From assembly GCA_963773315.1 (NCBI GenBank), contig CAVZAF010000002.1, forward strand, positions 248,001-312,000: a stretch of DNA of 64,000 nucleotides, given 5' to 3'. The notes below the pieces were generated by a model. That model made no database searches. It was not told the origin of the DNA and saw nothing but the letters and a program-made list of their open reading frames with translations. The first letter of the stretch is position 1. Each line of letters opens with the position of its first letter. The DNA is from DATKAS01 sp963773315. GTDB lineage: Bacteria; Actinomycetota; Acidimicrobiia; Acidimicrobiales; DATKAS01. This document shows, piece after piece, positions 8,815 through 16,713 of the stretch. Both the position numbers and the translations under genes were made by a program.

Positions 8815-10193
8815 CGCGCTGAAACGGCCGCGCGGATCGCATCGACCGAGATCTCGATGTCGCGCTCGGTCGTCTGCCAGTTCGAGACCGAGATCCGCAC
8901 GCCGGACTCGCCCTTCCACGTCGTCGGGGTCATCACACACGCGCCGCTGGCGCTCACCGCCTCGAGGACACTTCCGACGCCTCCGGGGGCGAGCCCGGGG
9001 AACCGCACGACGATCTGGTTGATCACGACGTCGTTCGCAACCTGGACCCCGGGGATCTCGCGCAGGGCATCCGCGAACTGGAGCGCACGCGCGCAGCACC
9101 GGTCGACGAGCTCGGCGACGCCGGAGCGTCCGAGACTTTGGAGCGCGGCCCAGACTGCGAACGCGCGAGCGCGGCGTGACGCCTCCGGTGTGAAGTCCAT
9201 CGGATCGCGGTCGCCGTCGCTGAAGACGAGGTACTCGGCGCGGGCTGCGAAGGCGCCGGCGTGGTCGGAGGGATGTGCGGTGAGCGCGATGCCGCAGTCG
9301 TACGGCACGTTGAGCCACTTGTGCGCGTCGGTCGCCCACGAGTCCGCTCGCTCGTATCCGTCCAAGAGGTGACGGTGTTGCTGCGAGGCCGCAGCCCAGA
9401 GCCCGAACGCTCCGTCGATGTGCACCCACGCGCCGTGATCGTGCGCGATGTCGCAGATCTCGTCGAAGGGATCGAACGCGCCCGAGTTCACGTTGCCGGC
9501 CTGCGCGCAGACGATTGTCGGTCCGTCGGCGCCAGAGAAGAGCGTGGCGGCGAGGGCGGCGGGCCGCATCGCGCCCTGTGCGTCGGCCTCGACGACCTCG
9601 AGCGCGGACGCGCCGAAGCCGAGATAGCGCAACGAACGGTCGATGGTGCTGTGGCGCTCCTCACCGACGACGAGACGGACGCGCGGCGCACCCTGCAACC
9701 CGTCGCGCTCGTGGTCCCACCCGTGCGCGTCGAGCACCGAGTGACGAGCGGCCGCGAGTGCGGTGAAGTTCGCCATCATCCCGCCCGTGACGAGCGCGAA
9801 CGAGACCTCGGGGGACAGGCCGAGCACGGTCGCGAGCTGGCGACCGACCACCTCCTCGCATGCAGCCGCGGCGGGTGTCGACGCGGCGAGCGTGGTGTTC
9901 TGATCCCACGCGGCAGTGAGGTTGTCGGCGGCGAGCGCCGCATCGAGGTGGCCGCCGATGACGAAGCCGAAGTACCGCGCGCTCGGCATCCCTTCGAGAC
10001 CTGGCGCCGCGCGGCGGACGAGGTCGTCGATCACCTCGGTCGCGGCGCGACCCTCCTCGGGCACGTCACCAGCGAACGCATCGAGCATCTGCGCATAGCC
10101 CGCTGTCGCTGCGACCGAGCGGTCGTCGAGTGACTCGAGGAAGTCGGCCGCGTGGTCAGCGGTGTGATGTAGGAGGAGACGCAGGTCGGTCAC
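8793..10193 (-). CDS. PLP-dependent group II decarboxylase-like protein
   Basis: This 466-residue fold-type I PLP enzyme belongs to the aromatic-L-amino-acid/glutamate/tyrosine decarboxylase group. The PLP lysine is in SWATDAHKWLNVPYDCG, the Asp pairing with the pyridine nitrogen in HIDGAFGLWA, and the serine/threonine cluster near LVTGGMMANFTAL supports the phosphate. The substrate amino acid is not predictable. The start is GTG, TAGACC lies seven to twelve bases upstream, and the 3' end overlaps purM in convergent orientation. Confidence 0.8.
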   Translation of the reverse strand: MTDLRLLLHHTADHAADFLESLDDRSVAATAGYAQMLDAFAGDVPEEGRAATEVIDDLVRRAAPGLEGMPSARYFGFVIGGHLDAALAADNLTAAWDQNTTLAASTPAAAACEEVVGRQLATVLGLSPEVSFALVTGGMMANFTALAAARHSVLDAHGWDHERDGLQGAPRVRLVVGEERHSTIDRSLRYLGFGASALEVVEADAQGAMRPAALAATLFSGADGPTIVCAQAGNVNSGAFDPFDEICDIAHDHGAWVHIDGAFGLWAAASQQHRHLLDGYERADSWATDAHKWLNVPYDCGIALTAHPSDHAGAFAARAEYLVFSDGDRDPMDFTPEASRRARAFAVWAALQSLGRSGVAELVDRCCARALQFADALREIPGVQVANDVVINQIVVRFPGLAPGGVGSVLEAVSASGACVMTPTTWKGESGVRISVSNWQTTERDIEISVDAIRAAVSARHGTSVS

Positions 10194-10203
10194 ATCACCC
10201 GGT

Positions 10204-11136
10204 CTAACTCAGGTGGGGCGCGACCTCCGCTGCGATTAGCGACAGGTGGTCGAGGTCGGAGAGGTCGAGCATCTGGAGGTACATGCGCTCGGCCCCCGCG
10301 CTCTCCCACTTCTGCAGGGTCTCGACGACCTCGGCAGGAGTGCCTGCGGCTCCGTTCTTCCGTAGCTCGTCGACGTCGCGACCGATCGCGGTCGCCCGGC
10401 GCTCGACCTCGGCTTCGTCCTTGCCGCAGCACAGCACGAGCGCGGCGGAGTGCACGATGGATCGCGGGTCGCGCCCGATCTTTTCGCACGCTGCTTTCAC
10501 GCGGTCGCATTGCTCCTTGAAGCGGGCGAGCGGCGCGAACGGGAGGTTGTACTCATCGGCGTACTTCGCCGCGAGCATCGGCGTGCGCTTCGGCCCGCCG
10601 CCGCCCACGATGATCGGCGGGTGGGGCTTCTGTGCCGGCTTGGGCAGTGCCGGTGAGTCGGAGATCGAGTAGTGCTTGCCGTCGAACTCGAACATGCGGC
10701 CCTCAGGCGTCGACCACAGCCCGCTGATGATCGCGAGCTGCTCGCTCAGCCGGTCGAATCGCTCTCCGAGTGGAGGAAACGGGATCGCGTACGCCTTGTG
10801 CTCGGCCTCGTACCAACCGGCGCCGAGACCGAGCTCGACGCGGCCTCCGCTCATCGCGTCGACCTGCGCGACGGTGATCGCAAGCGGACCGGGAAGGCGG
10901 AACGTCGCCGACGTGACCATCGTGCCGAGGCGGATGCGGCTCGTGTCGCGCGCGAGGCCGGCGAGCGTGGTCCACGCGTCGGTCGGTCCGGGCAGCCCCG
11001 AGACGTTGCCCATCTTCAGGTAGTGATCAGATCGGAAGAACGCGTCGAACGCGAGCTCCTCCGCTCGGATGGCGACGGCGAGCAGGTCGTCGTAGCTCGC
11101 GCCTTGCTGGGGTTCGGTGAAGACTCGAAGGATCAC
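10204..11136 (-). CDS. LLM-class F420-dependent oxidoreductase
   Basis: A 310-residue TIM-barrel oxidoreductase of the luciferase-like monooxygenase superfamily, subclass with coenzyme F420. Visible features are the N-terminal barrel strand, FFRSDHYLKM, the barrel segment LGTMVTSATFRLPGPLA, the VELGLGAGWYEAEH signature and PHPPIIVGGGGPKRTP. The physiological substrate is unknown. The GTG start lies 18 bases from the divergent pyrE start, so the two promoters must overlap. Confidence 0.85.
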   Translation of the reverse strand: MILRVFTEPQQGASYDDLLAVAIRAEELAFDAFFRSDHYLKMGNVSGLPGPTDAWTTLAGLARDTSRIRLGTMVTSATFRLPGPLAITVAQVDAMSGGRVELGLGAGWYEAEHKAYAIPFPPLGERFDRLSEQLAIISGLWSTPEGRMFEFDGKHYSISDSPALPKPAQKPHPPIIVGGGGPKRTPMLAAKYADEYNLPFAPLARFKEQCDRVKAACEKIGRDPRSIVHSAALVLCCGKDEAEVERRATAIGRDVDELRKNGAAGTPAEVVETLQKWESAGAERMYLQMLDLSDLDHLSLIAAEVAPHLS

Positions 11137-11154
11137 GGCAGTAGTTTGCAGGTC

Positions 11155-11602
11155 GTGGCGAGTGATGCGCTCATCGAGCACTTGCGTACCCATTCCGTGC
11201 GCACCGGTGACTTCGTCCTGAAGAACGGCAAGCACAGCTCGTGGTTCATCGACTCGAAGCAGACAGCGTTTAGCATCGCTGCCATCGGCGCGACCCGCGG
11301 TCGAGAGCTGCGCTCGTTCAGCATCCGGCGGGAAGCGAAGGACCATGGCGTGATGGGTCGGATCGCCGGGCCGTTGCTGCCGGGCGACAAGGTCGTCGTC
11401 ACCGAAGACACCGCGACCCGCGGCACGTCCGCGCTCGAGGCGGCGAAGGTCATCCGCGACCTCGGCGCCGACCCGATCATGATCCTCGTCGTCGTCGACC
11501 GCGGCGGCACGGGCGCCGAGCTCGCCGCCGCCGAAGGCATCGCCTTCCACGCGCTGCGTGACTGCGCCCGACCTCGGCTTCGACTACGAGAGCGGTACTT
11601 GA
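11155..11602 (+). pseudogene. pyrE: Orotate phosphoribosyltransferase with internal deletion and frameshift
   Basis: PyrE makes orotidine 5'-phosphate from orotate and PRPP. N-terminal (VRTGDFVLKNGKHSSWFIDSKQT) and C-terminal (VVVTEDTATRGTS) PRTase motifs are clear. About 35 residues normally found between SKQT and the AIGATRGRELRSFSIR stretch are absent at 11264/11265, in frame. A second fault follows: an extra base at 11557 throws the frame off, and removing it restores the natural ending VTAPDLGFDYESGT and a TGA at 11602. Promoter-like TAGTTT lies seven bases before the GTG. As read, the enzyme would lack part of its orotate/phosphate site. An assembly collapse is at least as likely as true loss of this essential pyrimidine gene. 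Confidence 0.75.
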
Positions 11603-11916
11603 CGGCGCTGTACGACGACGGTCGCATCTCCTGCGACGACGACGGCGTCACGATCCGTCACTACTACCCGTGGGGATCGAAGCGAATCCCCTACGCGGCG
11701 CTGCGGGCGGTGATGCGCCGCCCGCTGACGGCAGGCCGAGGGCGAGGCCGGATCTGGGGGTCGTCCGACTTCGTGCACTGGTACAACCTGGACCCTGACC
11801 GCACCAAGAAGACCGACGCGCTCGAACTCGATGTCGGGGGCCGGGTCGTGCCGACCATCACGCCCGACGATCCAGACGAAGTCGAACGCATCCTGATCGA
11901 CCACCTCACCTCCTAG
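11599..11916 (+). CDS. Small PH-like (bPH) domain protein
   Basis: A 105-residue soluble protein with alternating beta strands (DGVTIRHYYPWGSKRIPYAALRAV, then WYNLDP) and a C-terminal helix DPDEVERILIDHL. This resembles the bacterial PH-like domains found as small stand-alone proteins in actinobacteria. The TTG start overlaps the corrected pyrE stop (TTGA), implying coupling. Read literally, the frame is continuous with the shifted pyrE frame, which would give an artificial fusion. The function is unknown. Confidence 0.6.
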   Translation: MTALYDDGRISCDDDGVTIRHYYPWGSKRIPYAALRAVMRRPLTAGRGRGRIWGSSDFVHWYNLDPDRTKKTDALELDVGGRVVPTITPDDPDEVERILIDHLTS

Positions 11917-11933
11917 CTGCCAGGAGATCTCAC

Positions 11934-12167
11934 ATGCCCAAGCGTTGGAGCGACCTGAGCGAGCGGAACCGCCGGATCATCACGGTCGTCGCGATCGTCG
12001 AGGCTGCCTTGAAGGCCGCGATGCTGCTGGACCTCAAGCGGCGGCCGGCCGATCAGGTGAAGGGCTCGAAGAAGGTGTGGGCGTTGTCGACGATCGTGAA
12101 CTCGGCGGGCATCATCCCGCTCGCGTACTTCATCTTCGGGCGCAAGCGCGCGCCAAAGCCGGCCTGA
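11934..12167 (+). CDS. Small two-helix membrane protein
   Basis: A 77-residue protein with an N-terminal basic stretch, a hydrophobic segment (IITVVAIVEAALKAAMLLDL), a charged loop and a second helix (STIVNSAGIIPLAYFIFGR) ending in a basic tail. The layout recalls the PLDc_N/DUF5652-like small membrane proteins, but I cannot assign a family firmly. It follows the bPH gene by 17 bases with AGGAGA upstream of the ATG and may be co-transcribed. The function is unknown. Confidence 0.6.
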   Translation: MPKRWSDLSERNRRIITVVAIVEAALKAAMLLDLKRRPADQVKGSKKVWALSTIVNSAGIIPLAYFIFGRKRAPKPA

Positions 12168-12177
12168 CGAAGCGAAG

Positions 12178-12253
12178 TGGTGGTCGGGACCGGCGTCGAT
12201 CCGGTGACCTCGCGCTTTTCAGGCGCACGCTCTGCCAACTGAGCTACCCGACC
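12178..12253 (-). tRNA. tRNA-Phe (GAA)
   Basis: The minus strand folds into a full cloverleaf with acceptor GGUCGGG/CCCGACC, a GCUC/GAGC D-stem, anticodon loop CUGAAAA (anticodon GAA) and a T-arm with the loop AUCGACG. The 3' CCA is encoded. It is the last of three tRNAs on this strand. Confidence 0.95.
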
Positions 12254-12276
12254 GTGTGAACTTGTGAACCTGCGAG

Positions 12277-12351
12277 CGGTCCCGACGGGATTTGAACCCG
12301 CGACCTCCGGCTTGACAGGCCGGCGTGCACTCCAAACTGCACCACGGGACC
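12277..12351 (-). tRNA. tRNA-Asp (GTC)
   Basis: A cloverleaf on the minus strand with acceptor GGUCCCG/CGGGACC, anticodon stem CCGGC/GCCGG, loop CUGUCAA (anticodon GUC) and T-loop UUCAAAU. CCA is not encoded. It sits between tRNA-Glu and tRNA-Phe. Confidence 0.95.
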
Positions 12352-12360
12352 AGCGTTTCC

Positions 12361-12436
12361 TGGCACCCCCAACGGGATTCGAACCCGTGCCGCCACCTTG
12401 AAAGGGTGGTGTCCTAGGCCGCTAGACGATGGGGGC
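12361..12436 (-). tRNA. tRNA-Glu (TTC)
   Basis: A cloverleaf on the minus strand with acceptor GCCCCCA paired to UGGGGGU, anticodon loop CUUUCAA (anticodon UUC), T-loop UUCGAAU and encoded CCA. It is the first tRNA of the Glu-Asp-Phe series; the ~120 bases upstream to the DUF2017 stop hold no gene. Confidence 0.95.
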
Positions 12437-12558
12437 CGGACCCAGTTGAGAGCCTGCGAACAGTAGCAGCCGCTTTCGCGAGCTGACCGGGCGAAAGGGC
12501 CGCTGTGCTGCCAGTTGGGCGCCGACCCAGCGAACGCTGACCGTCTGGCGGATCGCGC

Positions 12559-13026
12559 TCAGGGGTTGAGCTCCTCGACGACCTGCTCGAGCAGCCATCC
12601 GAGGTAGGTGTAGATCGCGTACGCGGGAGCCGACGGGTCGTCGTCGTCGATGTCGAACGAGGGGTCCTCCGACACGTCGAGCTTCGTGCCGATCACGAGC
12701 CGGATGTCGTTGATCGCGCCCATCCAGGCGACGAGCTGCTCCTGGTCCACCCGCTCGGAGTCGACCGTGGCTTCGACCACGTCGAGGGCGGCGAGGCGTC
12801 GGGCCAGCAGGTCGTCGTGCACGAGGCGGTGGTACTCCTCGTCGAGCTGGCGGTCGTCCGCGTAGGCGGTCGGGTACAGGCGGCGGAGGCCGGGATCGAG
12901 ATCCTCGGTGAGGATCTCGCGCATCTGGGCGGCCAGCGAGCGCAGCACCGTGCGCTCCTCCTCGGGCAGGCGGAGCTCGAAGTCCCCCTTCCTCGTGCGC
13001 TTGATCCGGCGCTTGGCGACCACCAT
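12559..13026 (-). CDS. DUF2017 family protein
   Basis: A 155-residue acidic, mostly helical protein of the actinobacterial DUF2017 family. The N-terminus is basic (VVAKRRIKRTRKGDFELRL). It continues through PEEERTVLRSLAAQMREIL and YHRLVHDDLLARRLAALDVV to an acidic linker SFDIDDDDPS and the tail YTYLGWLLEQVVEEL. DUF2017 genes usually follow clpS, as here, where the gap is three bases. A function beyond this association with ClpS is not known. No membrane segment or enzyme motif is visible. Confidence 0.85.
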   Translation of the reverse strand: MVVAKRRIKRTRKGDFELRLPEEERTVLRSLAAQMREILTEDLDPGLRRLYPTAYADDRQLDEEYHRLVHDDLLARRLAALDVVEATVDSERVDQEQLVAWMGAINDIRLVIGTKLDVSEDPSFDIDDDDPSAPAYAIYTYLGWLLEQVVEELNP

Positions 13027-13029
13027 CGG

Positions 13030-13335
13030 CTATCGATCTTGCTGCATCGTCGCCCAGAGGCCGTGCTCATGGAGCCGGAAGACGTCGAGCTCGGCCTTCT
13101 CCCGTGTGCCGTTCGAGACCACTGCCCGGCCCTTGTGGTGGACATCGAGCATCAGGGCCGTCGCTTTGTCCCGGCTGTACCCGAAGAGCTTCTGGAGGAC
13201 CAGGACGACGTAGGACATGAGGTTGATGGGGTCGTTCCAGACGATCACCACCCAGGGGTAGTCGGGCTCGGCGACGTCGTCGGTGGTCGGGGCGTCGGTC
13301 GTCGTGGGAGCGGTCTGCACGTCGCCGGCCGGCAT
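13030..13335 (-). CDS. clpS: ATP-dependent Clp protease adaptor ClpS
   Basis: ClpS delivers N-degron substrates to ClpC/ClpA for ClpP degradation. After a 25-residue Thr/Asp-rich extension that should dock the Clp N-domain, the core reads WVVIVWNDPINLMSYVVLVL. The DP(I/V)N motif and downstream Met form the N-degron pocket; FGYSRDKATALMLDVHHKG and the final helix complete the fold at 101 residues. It lies upstream of DUF2017 on the same strand and is divergent from ctaB. Confidence 0.92.
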   Translation of the reverse strand: MPAGDVQTAPTTTDAPTTDDVAEPDYPWVVIVWNDPINLMSYVVLVLQKLFGYSRDKATALMLDVHHKGRAVVSNGTREKAELDVFRLHEHGLWATMQQDR

Positions 13336-13424
13336 GGCGCCCAGTCTCGCCGGTTGGGGCGTTCTCTACACACGAGGCCCCCCGTTTGGGCCGCCCAAGT
13401 GCGCGGCATAGTCTCGTCCCCGCT

Positions 13425-14360
13425 ATGGCCCTCGCCAGCCGACCTCTCGTGCCATCGCGGCTTGGAGTCGTCCTCGGCCACCGTGAGCGCGGCACGGCAA
13501 CCACCAGGGTCGGCGGGTTCGTCGCGCTCACCAAGCCCCGCATCATCGAGCTGCTCCTCGTCACGACGATCCCCACGATGATCGTCGCGGCGAACGCGTG
13601 GCCCGGCACCTGGCTCGTGATCGCGACGCTCATCGGCGGCACGCTGGCCGCCGGAGGCGCGAACGCGATCAACATGGTCGTCGACCGCGACATCGACCGG
13701 CTCATGCCGCGGACGCAGCACCGGCCACTCGTGACCGGTGTGGTCGCGCCCGGTGAGGCTTTGGTGTTCGCTCTCGCCCTCGAGGTCGCCGCCTTCGTCT
13801 GGCTCGCGCTGATCGTGAACCTCCTGACCGCGGTGCTCGCCCTCGCGGCCACGCTCTTCTACGTGTTCGTGTACACGCTTTGGCTCAAACGGACGTCACG
13901 GCAGAACATCGTCATCGGCGGGGCCGCGGGCGCGGTGCCCGTGCTCGTCGGCTGGGCCGCGGTCACCGGTTCGCTGGCGTGGGCGCCGTTCGTGATGTTC
14001 CTCATCATCTTCTTGTGGACGCCGCCGCACTTCTGGGCGCTCGCGATCCGCTACGCCGACGACTACCGATTGGCCGATGTGCCGATGCTGCCCGCGGTCG
14101 TCGGGTCGCAGAAAGCCGCCGGTCCCATCCTGCGCTACACGATCGCTCTCGTGGCGGCATCGCTGCTGCTGACACCCGTCGCCGACCTCGGCGCGATCTA
14201 CACCGGGGTCGCCGTCGTGGCCGGGCTGGGGTTCATCGCCCTGGCCGTCCGGCTCCGCCGCATCCCCACCTCGGCGAGTGCGATGCGGCTCTTCACTTAC
14301 TCGATCTCGTACGTCACCCTGCTCTTCGCGGCCATGGCCGTCGACGTCCTCGTGCGGTGA
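13425..14360 (+). CDS. ctaB: Protoheme IX farnesyltransferase (heme O synthase)
   Basis: Attaches farnesyl to heme b to give heme o, the precursor of heme a for the oxidase encoded downstream. The 311-residue protein has about nine transmembrane helices. Both prenyltransferase Asp-rich loops are intact: NAINMVVDRDIDRLMPRTQ near residue 90 and YADDYRLADVPM near 210. The ATG start lies ten bases after a TAGTCT hexamer, and that hexamer plus the following CTCGTCCCCGCT recur before the next gene. Its place at the head of the oxidase locus fits its role. Confidence 0.93.
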   Translation: MALASRPLVPSRLGVVLGHRERGTATTRVGGFVALTKPRIIELLLVTTIPTMIVAANAWPGTWLVIATLIGGTLAAGGANAINMVVDRDIDRLMPRTQHRPLVTGVVAPGEALVFALALEVAAFVWLALIVNLLTAVLALAATLFYVFVYTLWLKRTSRQNIVIGGAAGAVPVLVGWAAVTGSLAWAPFVMFLIIFLWTPPHFWALAIRYADDYRLADVPMLPAVVGSQKAAGPILRYTIALVAASLLLTPVADLGAIYTGVAVVAGLGFIALAVRLRRIPTSASAMRLFTYSISYVTLLFAAMAVDVLVR

Positions 14361-14387
14361 CCGACATCGCCTCCGAGGCGGGTCTTC

Positions 14388-14415
14388 TTGAGACCAGGGA
14401 TCCCCTGTGTAGTCT
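14388..14415 (+). promoter_or_regulatory. Candidate promoter for the oxidase-like block
   Basis: TTGAGA (14388-14393) and TAGTCT (14410-14415) are spaced by 16 bases upstream of the degenerate subunit I gene. The TAGTCT plus the following CTCGGCCCCGCT closely matches the sequence before ctaB, suggesting a shared promoter class. The start codon is about 48 bases further downstream. Confidence 0.4.
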
Positions 14416-14463
14416 CGGCCCCGCTCACCGACGCCCGGCTGCTCCGTCGAGGTCTGCGCGCCC

Positions 14464-16110
14464 ATGACGATCACGGATACCCGACCCGACGACACCGCCG
14501 TCGCCGCCGCATCCGCATCGGCCCCTCCTGGTGCCGCCTCGGCTCCGCTCAAGCCTGTCGGGGCCGCCGCCTGGCTCGTCACGGGCGACCACAAGAAGAT
14601 CGGTCGCCTCTTCATCGGGGCCTCGCTGATCTATGCCATCGCCGGCATGGTGATCGCGGCGCTCCTCGGCATCGAGCGCATCGACTCGAGCGCGACGCAG
14701 ATCCTGAAGCTCAACGCGGTCAGTCAGCTGTTCTCGCTCTACCTGCTCGGGATGGCGTTCCTCTTCACGATCCCACTGTTCCTCGGGATCGCGATCTGCG
14801 TCGTGCCGCTGCAGCTCGGCGCCCGCACGCTGGCGTTCCCTCGGGCTGCGGCCGCGTCGTTCTGGGGGTGGCTCGTCGCGTCGGGCGTGCTGATCGCGAG
14901 CTACATCATGAACGGCGGTCCGGGCGGCGGCGACGCCAAAGGCGTCGACCTCTTCCTGCTGTCGTTCGCGGCGTTGGTGCTGTCTCTGATGCTCGCTGCG
15001 ATCTGCGTCGGTGCGACCGTGCTCGCGTTGCGGGCGCCCGGCATGACGATCGACCACGCGCCCCTGAGCGCGTGGGGCTTCATGGTCGGTTCGCTGCTCC
15101 TGCTGCTCACGCTGCCGGTGCTCCTCGCCGAGCTCGCGCTGATGTGGGTCGACCACCGGTACGGCCGCATCGCGTTCGGCGGCAACTACGGCATCTCGCC
15201 ACGCATCGTCTGGACCGTGGCGCAACCGCAGATCTACGTCTACGCGCTGCCCGCGATCGCTTTGCTCGCCGAGGTCGCGCCGATCTTCGCCCGCCGCCGG
15301 CCCGATCCGCCGCAGGGCACGATCATGGCGGGAGCGCTGACGCTGATGGGGGTGCTCGGGTTCGGCGCGTACGTGCAGCCCGTGCTGTATCCGCAAGTCA
15401 CCGAGCGCTTCTTCTACAAGGCGATGGTCATTGGCTCGGTCGTGCCGGTGCTCATCGTGTTGCTGATCTCGCTGCGGGTCCTCGGCAAGGACCGCCCCAG
15501 GCTCCGGGCACCGTTGGTGTTCGCGCTCGCGGCCACCCTCACCGTGCTCGCCGGCACCGTCGCAGGAGCGCTCAGCACGTTCAACTCGCTGAGCCTCGTC
15601 GGCACGACTTGGCAGCAGGGTCAGTACGAGCTCGTCGTCATCGGCGGCGGCCTGCTCGGCGGGTTCGGCGCGCTCGTGCTCTGGGGTCCGAAGATCTGGG
15701 GGCGCCGCCTCTCCGAGATCGCGGCGAGTGCACTCGGTCTGCTGCTCTTCCTCACGATCTTGCTGATGGCGGGCGGCAACCTCGCCGCGGGCCTGCTCGA
15801 CCAACCGGCGGGCGAGACGAACTACGTCGGCCGCGGCGGCACCGGGTTCTTCAACGTCTGCGTCGCTGCCGGCGCGATCTCCGTGACGATCCTCACGATC
15901 GCCGGCGTGCTGCTTCTGCTCCGAGGGTTCACCAAGGGCGAGCCCGCGGGTGACGACCCGTGGGAGGGGCACACGCTCGAGTGGGCGACGACCTCGCCTC
16001 CCCCGAACGGCAACTTCGCGGCGCCGTTGCCCGAGATCACCTCTGACCGCCCGCTGCTCGATCTGCGCGAAGCCGCCGCGAGCGAAGCCTCGACGAAAGA
16101 GCAGGCGTGA
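14464..16110 (+). CDS. Heme-copper oxidase subunit I paralogue lacking all metal ligands
   Basis: A 548-residue, ~12-helix protein aligning along its length with the true CtaD at 18926. Shared landmarks include DHKKIG near residue 42, the PLQLGARTLAFPR loop near 115-127 and the C-terminal DPWEGHTLEWATTSPPP. Every metal-binding histidine is replaced. The low-spin heme His is Tyr93, and the CuB His of HPEVY is Gln254 (QPQIY). The His-His pair is Gln305-Pro306, and the HFH that binds both hemes becomes Gln387-Tyr-Glu389. It cannot be a classical oxidase. The intact reading frame, conserved loops and tight coupling to the next gene argue for a selected, non-catalytic role such as a structural subunit or assembly factor. 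Confidence 0.85.
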   Translation: MTITDTRPDDTAVAAASASAPPGAASAPLKPVGAAAWLVTGDHKKIGRLFIGASLIYAIAGMVIAALLGIERIDSSATQILKLNAVSQLFSLYLLGMAFLFTIPLFLGIAICVVPLQLGARTLAFPRAAAASFWGWLVASGVLIASYIMNGGPGGGDAKGVDLFLLSFAALVLSLMLAAICVGATVLALRAPGMTIDHAPLSAWGFMVGSLLLLLTLPVLLAELALMWVDHRYGRIAFGGNYGISPRIVWTVAQPQIYVYALPAIALLAEVAPIFARRRPDPPQGTIMAGALTLMGVLGFGAYVQPVLYPQVTERFFYKAMVIGSVVPVLIVLLISLRVLGKDRPRLRAPLVFALAATLTVLAGTVAGALSTFNSLSLVGTTWQQGQYELVVIGGGLLGGFGALVLWGPKIWGRRLSEIAASALGLLLFLTILLMAGGNLAAGLLDQPAGETNYVGRGGTGFFNVCVAAGAISVTILTIAGVLLLLRGFTKGEPAGDDPWEGHTLEWATTSPPPNGNFAAPLPEITSDRPLLDLREAAASEASTKEQA

Positions 16111-16706
16111 TGGCCAGCCCTCTGCTTGCTCTGCCCGCTGCGCCGACCCCGCCGCGACCGCGCCTGCTGATGGTCGCGACTTCGCTCGCGGTCGCCGCCG
16201 GCACCATGCTCTTCGGCGGCTTCCTCGCGGTGTACCTGGCGATGCGTCACGCGGCCGGTGGCACGACCGCAACGTGGGTGCCGTCTTCGATCACCTTCCC
16301 CGAGATCACCCTGAACGTGGTCGCGATCACGCTCGTCGGCTCAGTGGTGGTGATGCATTGGGCGCTGTGGGCGATGGCGAACGCCGATCGTCGCAACTCC
16401 TACATCGCGCTCGGGCTGACCGTCGTGCTCGGGTTCGCCGCGCTGAACGCGATGGCGTTCTCGTTCAACCACATGCACCTCGCCGTCCGCGACAACGCCT
16501 ACTCCGTGATGGTGGTGACCGTCGCCGGAGCCTTCATGGTCGTGCTCGTCGGCGCGATGGTCTTCATCGGTCTGACCGCGTTCCGCACCCTCGGCGGCCG
16601 CTACTCGGCGAAGGAGCACGAGGGCATCGCTGCCGCCACCCTCTTCTGGGACTTCACCGTCGTCGCGTACGTGGCCATCTGGTACTTCCTCTTCGTCCTC
16701 AAGTAA
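16110..16706 (+). CDS. Degenerate cytochrome oxidase subunit III paralogue
   Basis: A 198-residue protein with five to six helices that follows the COX3 pattern (FGGFLAVYLAMR near residue 37; C-terminal FWDFTVVAYVAIWYFLFV). The histidine of the canonical YWHFVD element is Asp here, and the TGFHGxHV element of the true CtaE is replaced by a hydrophobic stretch. It therefore parallels the degenerate subunit I. The ATG overlaps the upstream TGA (TGATG), and the next gene starts seven bases downstream, so it is co-translated within the oxidase-like block. Its role is unknown. Confidence 0.75.
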   Translation: MASPLLALPAAPTPPRPRLLMVATSLAVAAGTMLFGGFLAVYLAMRHAAGGTTATWVPSSITFPEITLNVVAITLVGSVVVMHWALWAMANADRRNSYIALGLTVVLGFAALNAMAFSFNHMHLAVRDNAYSVMVVTVAGAFMVVLVGAMVFIGLTAFRTLGGRYSAKEHEGIAAATLFWDFTVVAYVAIWYFLFVLK

Positions 16707-16713
16707 GGCAGCG

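Noticed and set aside
14425..16272. Long open antisense frame (over 600 codons) opposite the oxidase genes.
   Set aside because: It is low-complexity, Arg/Asp/Glu/His-rich and shows no domain; GC-rich third-position bias opens such frames opposite real genes.
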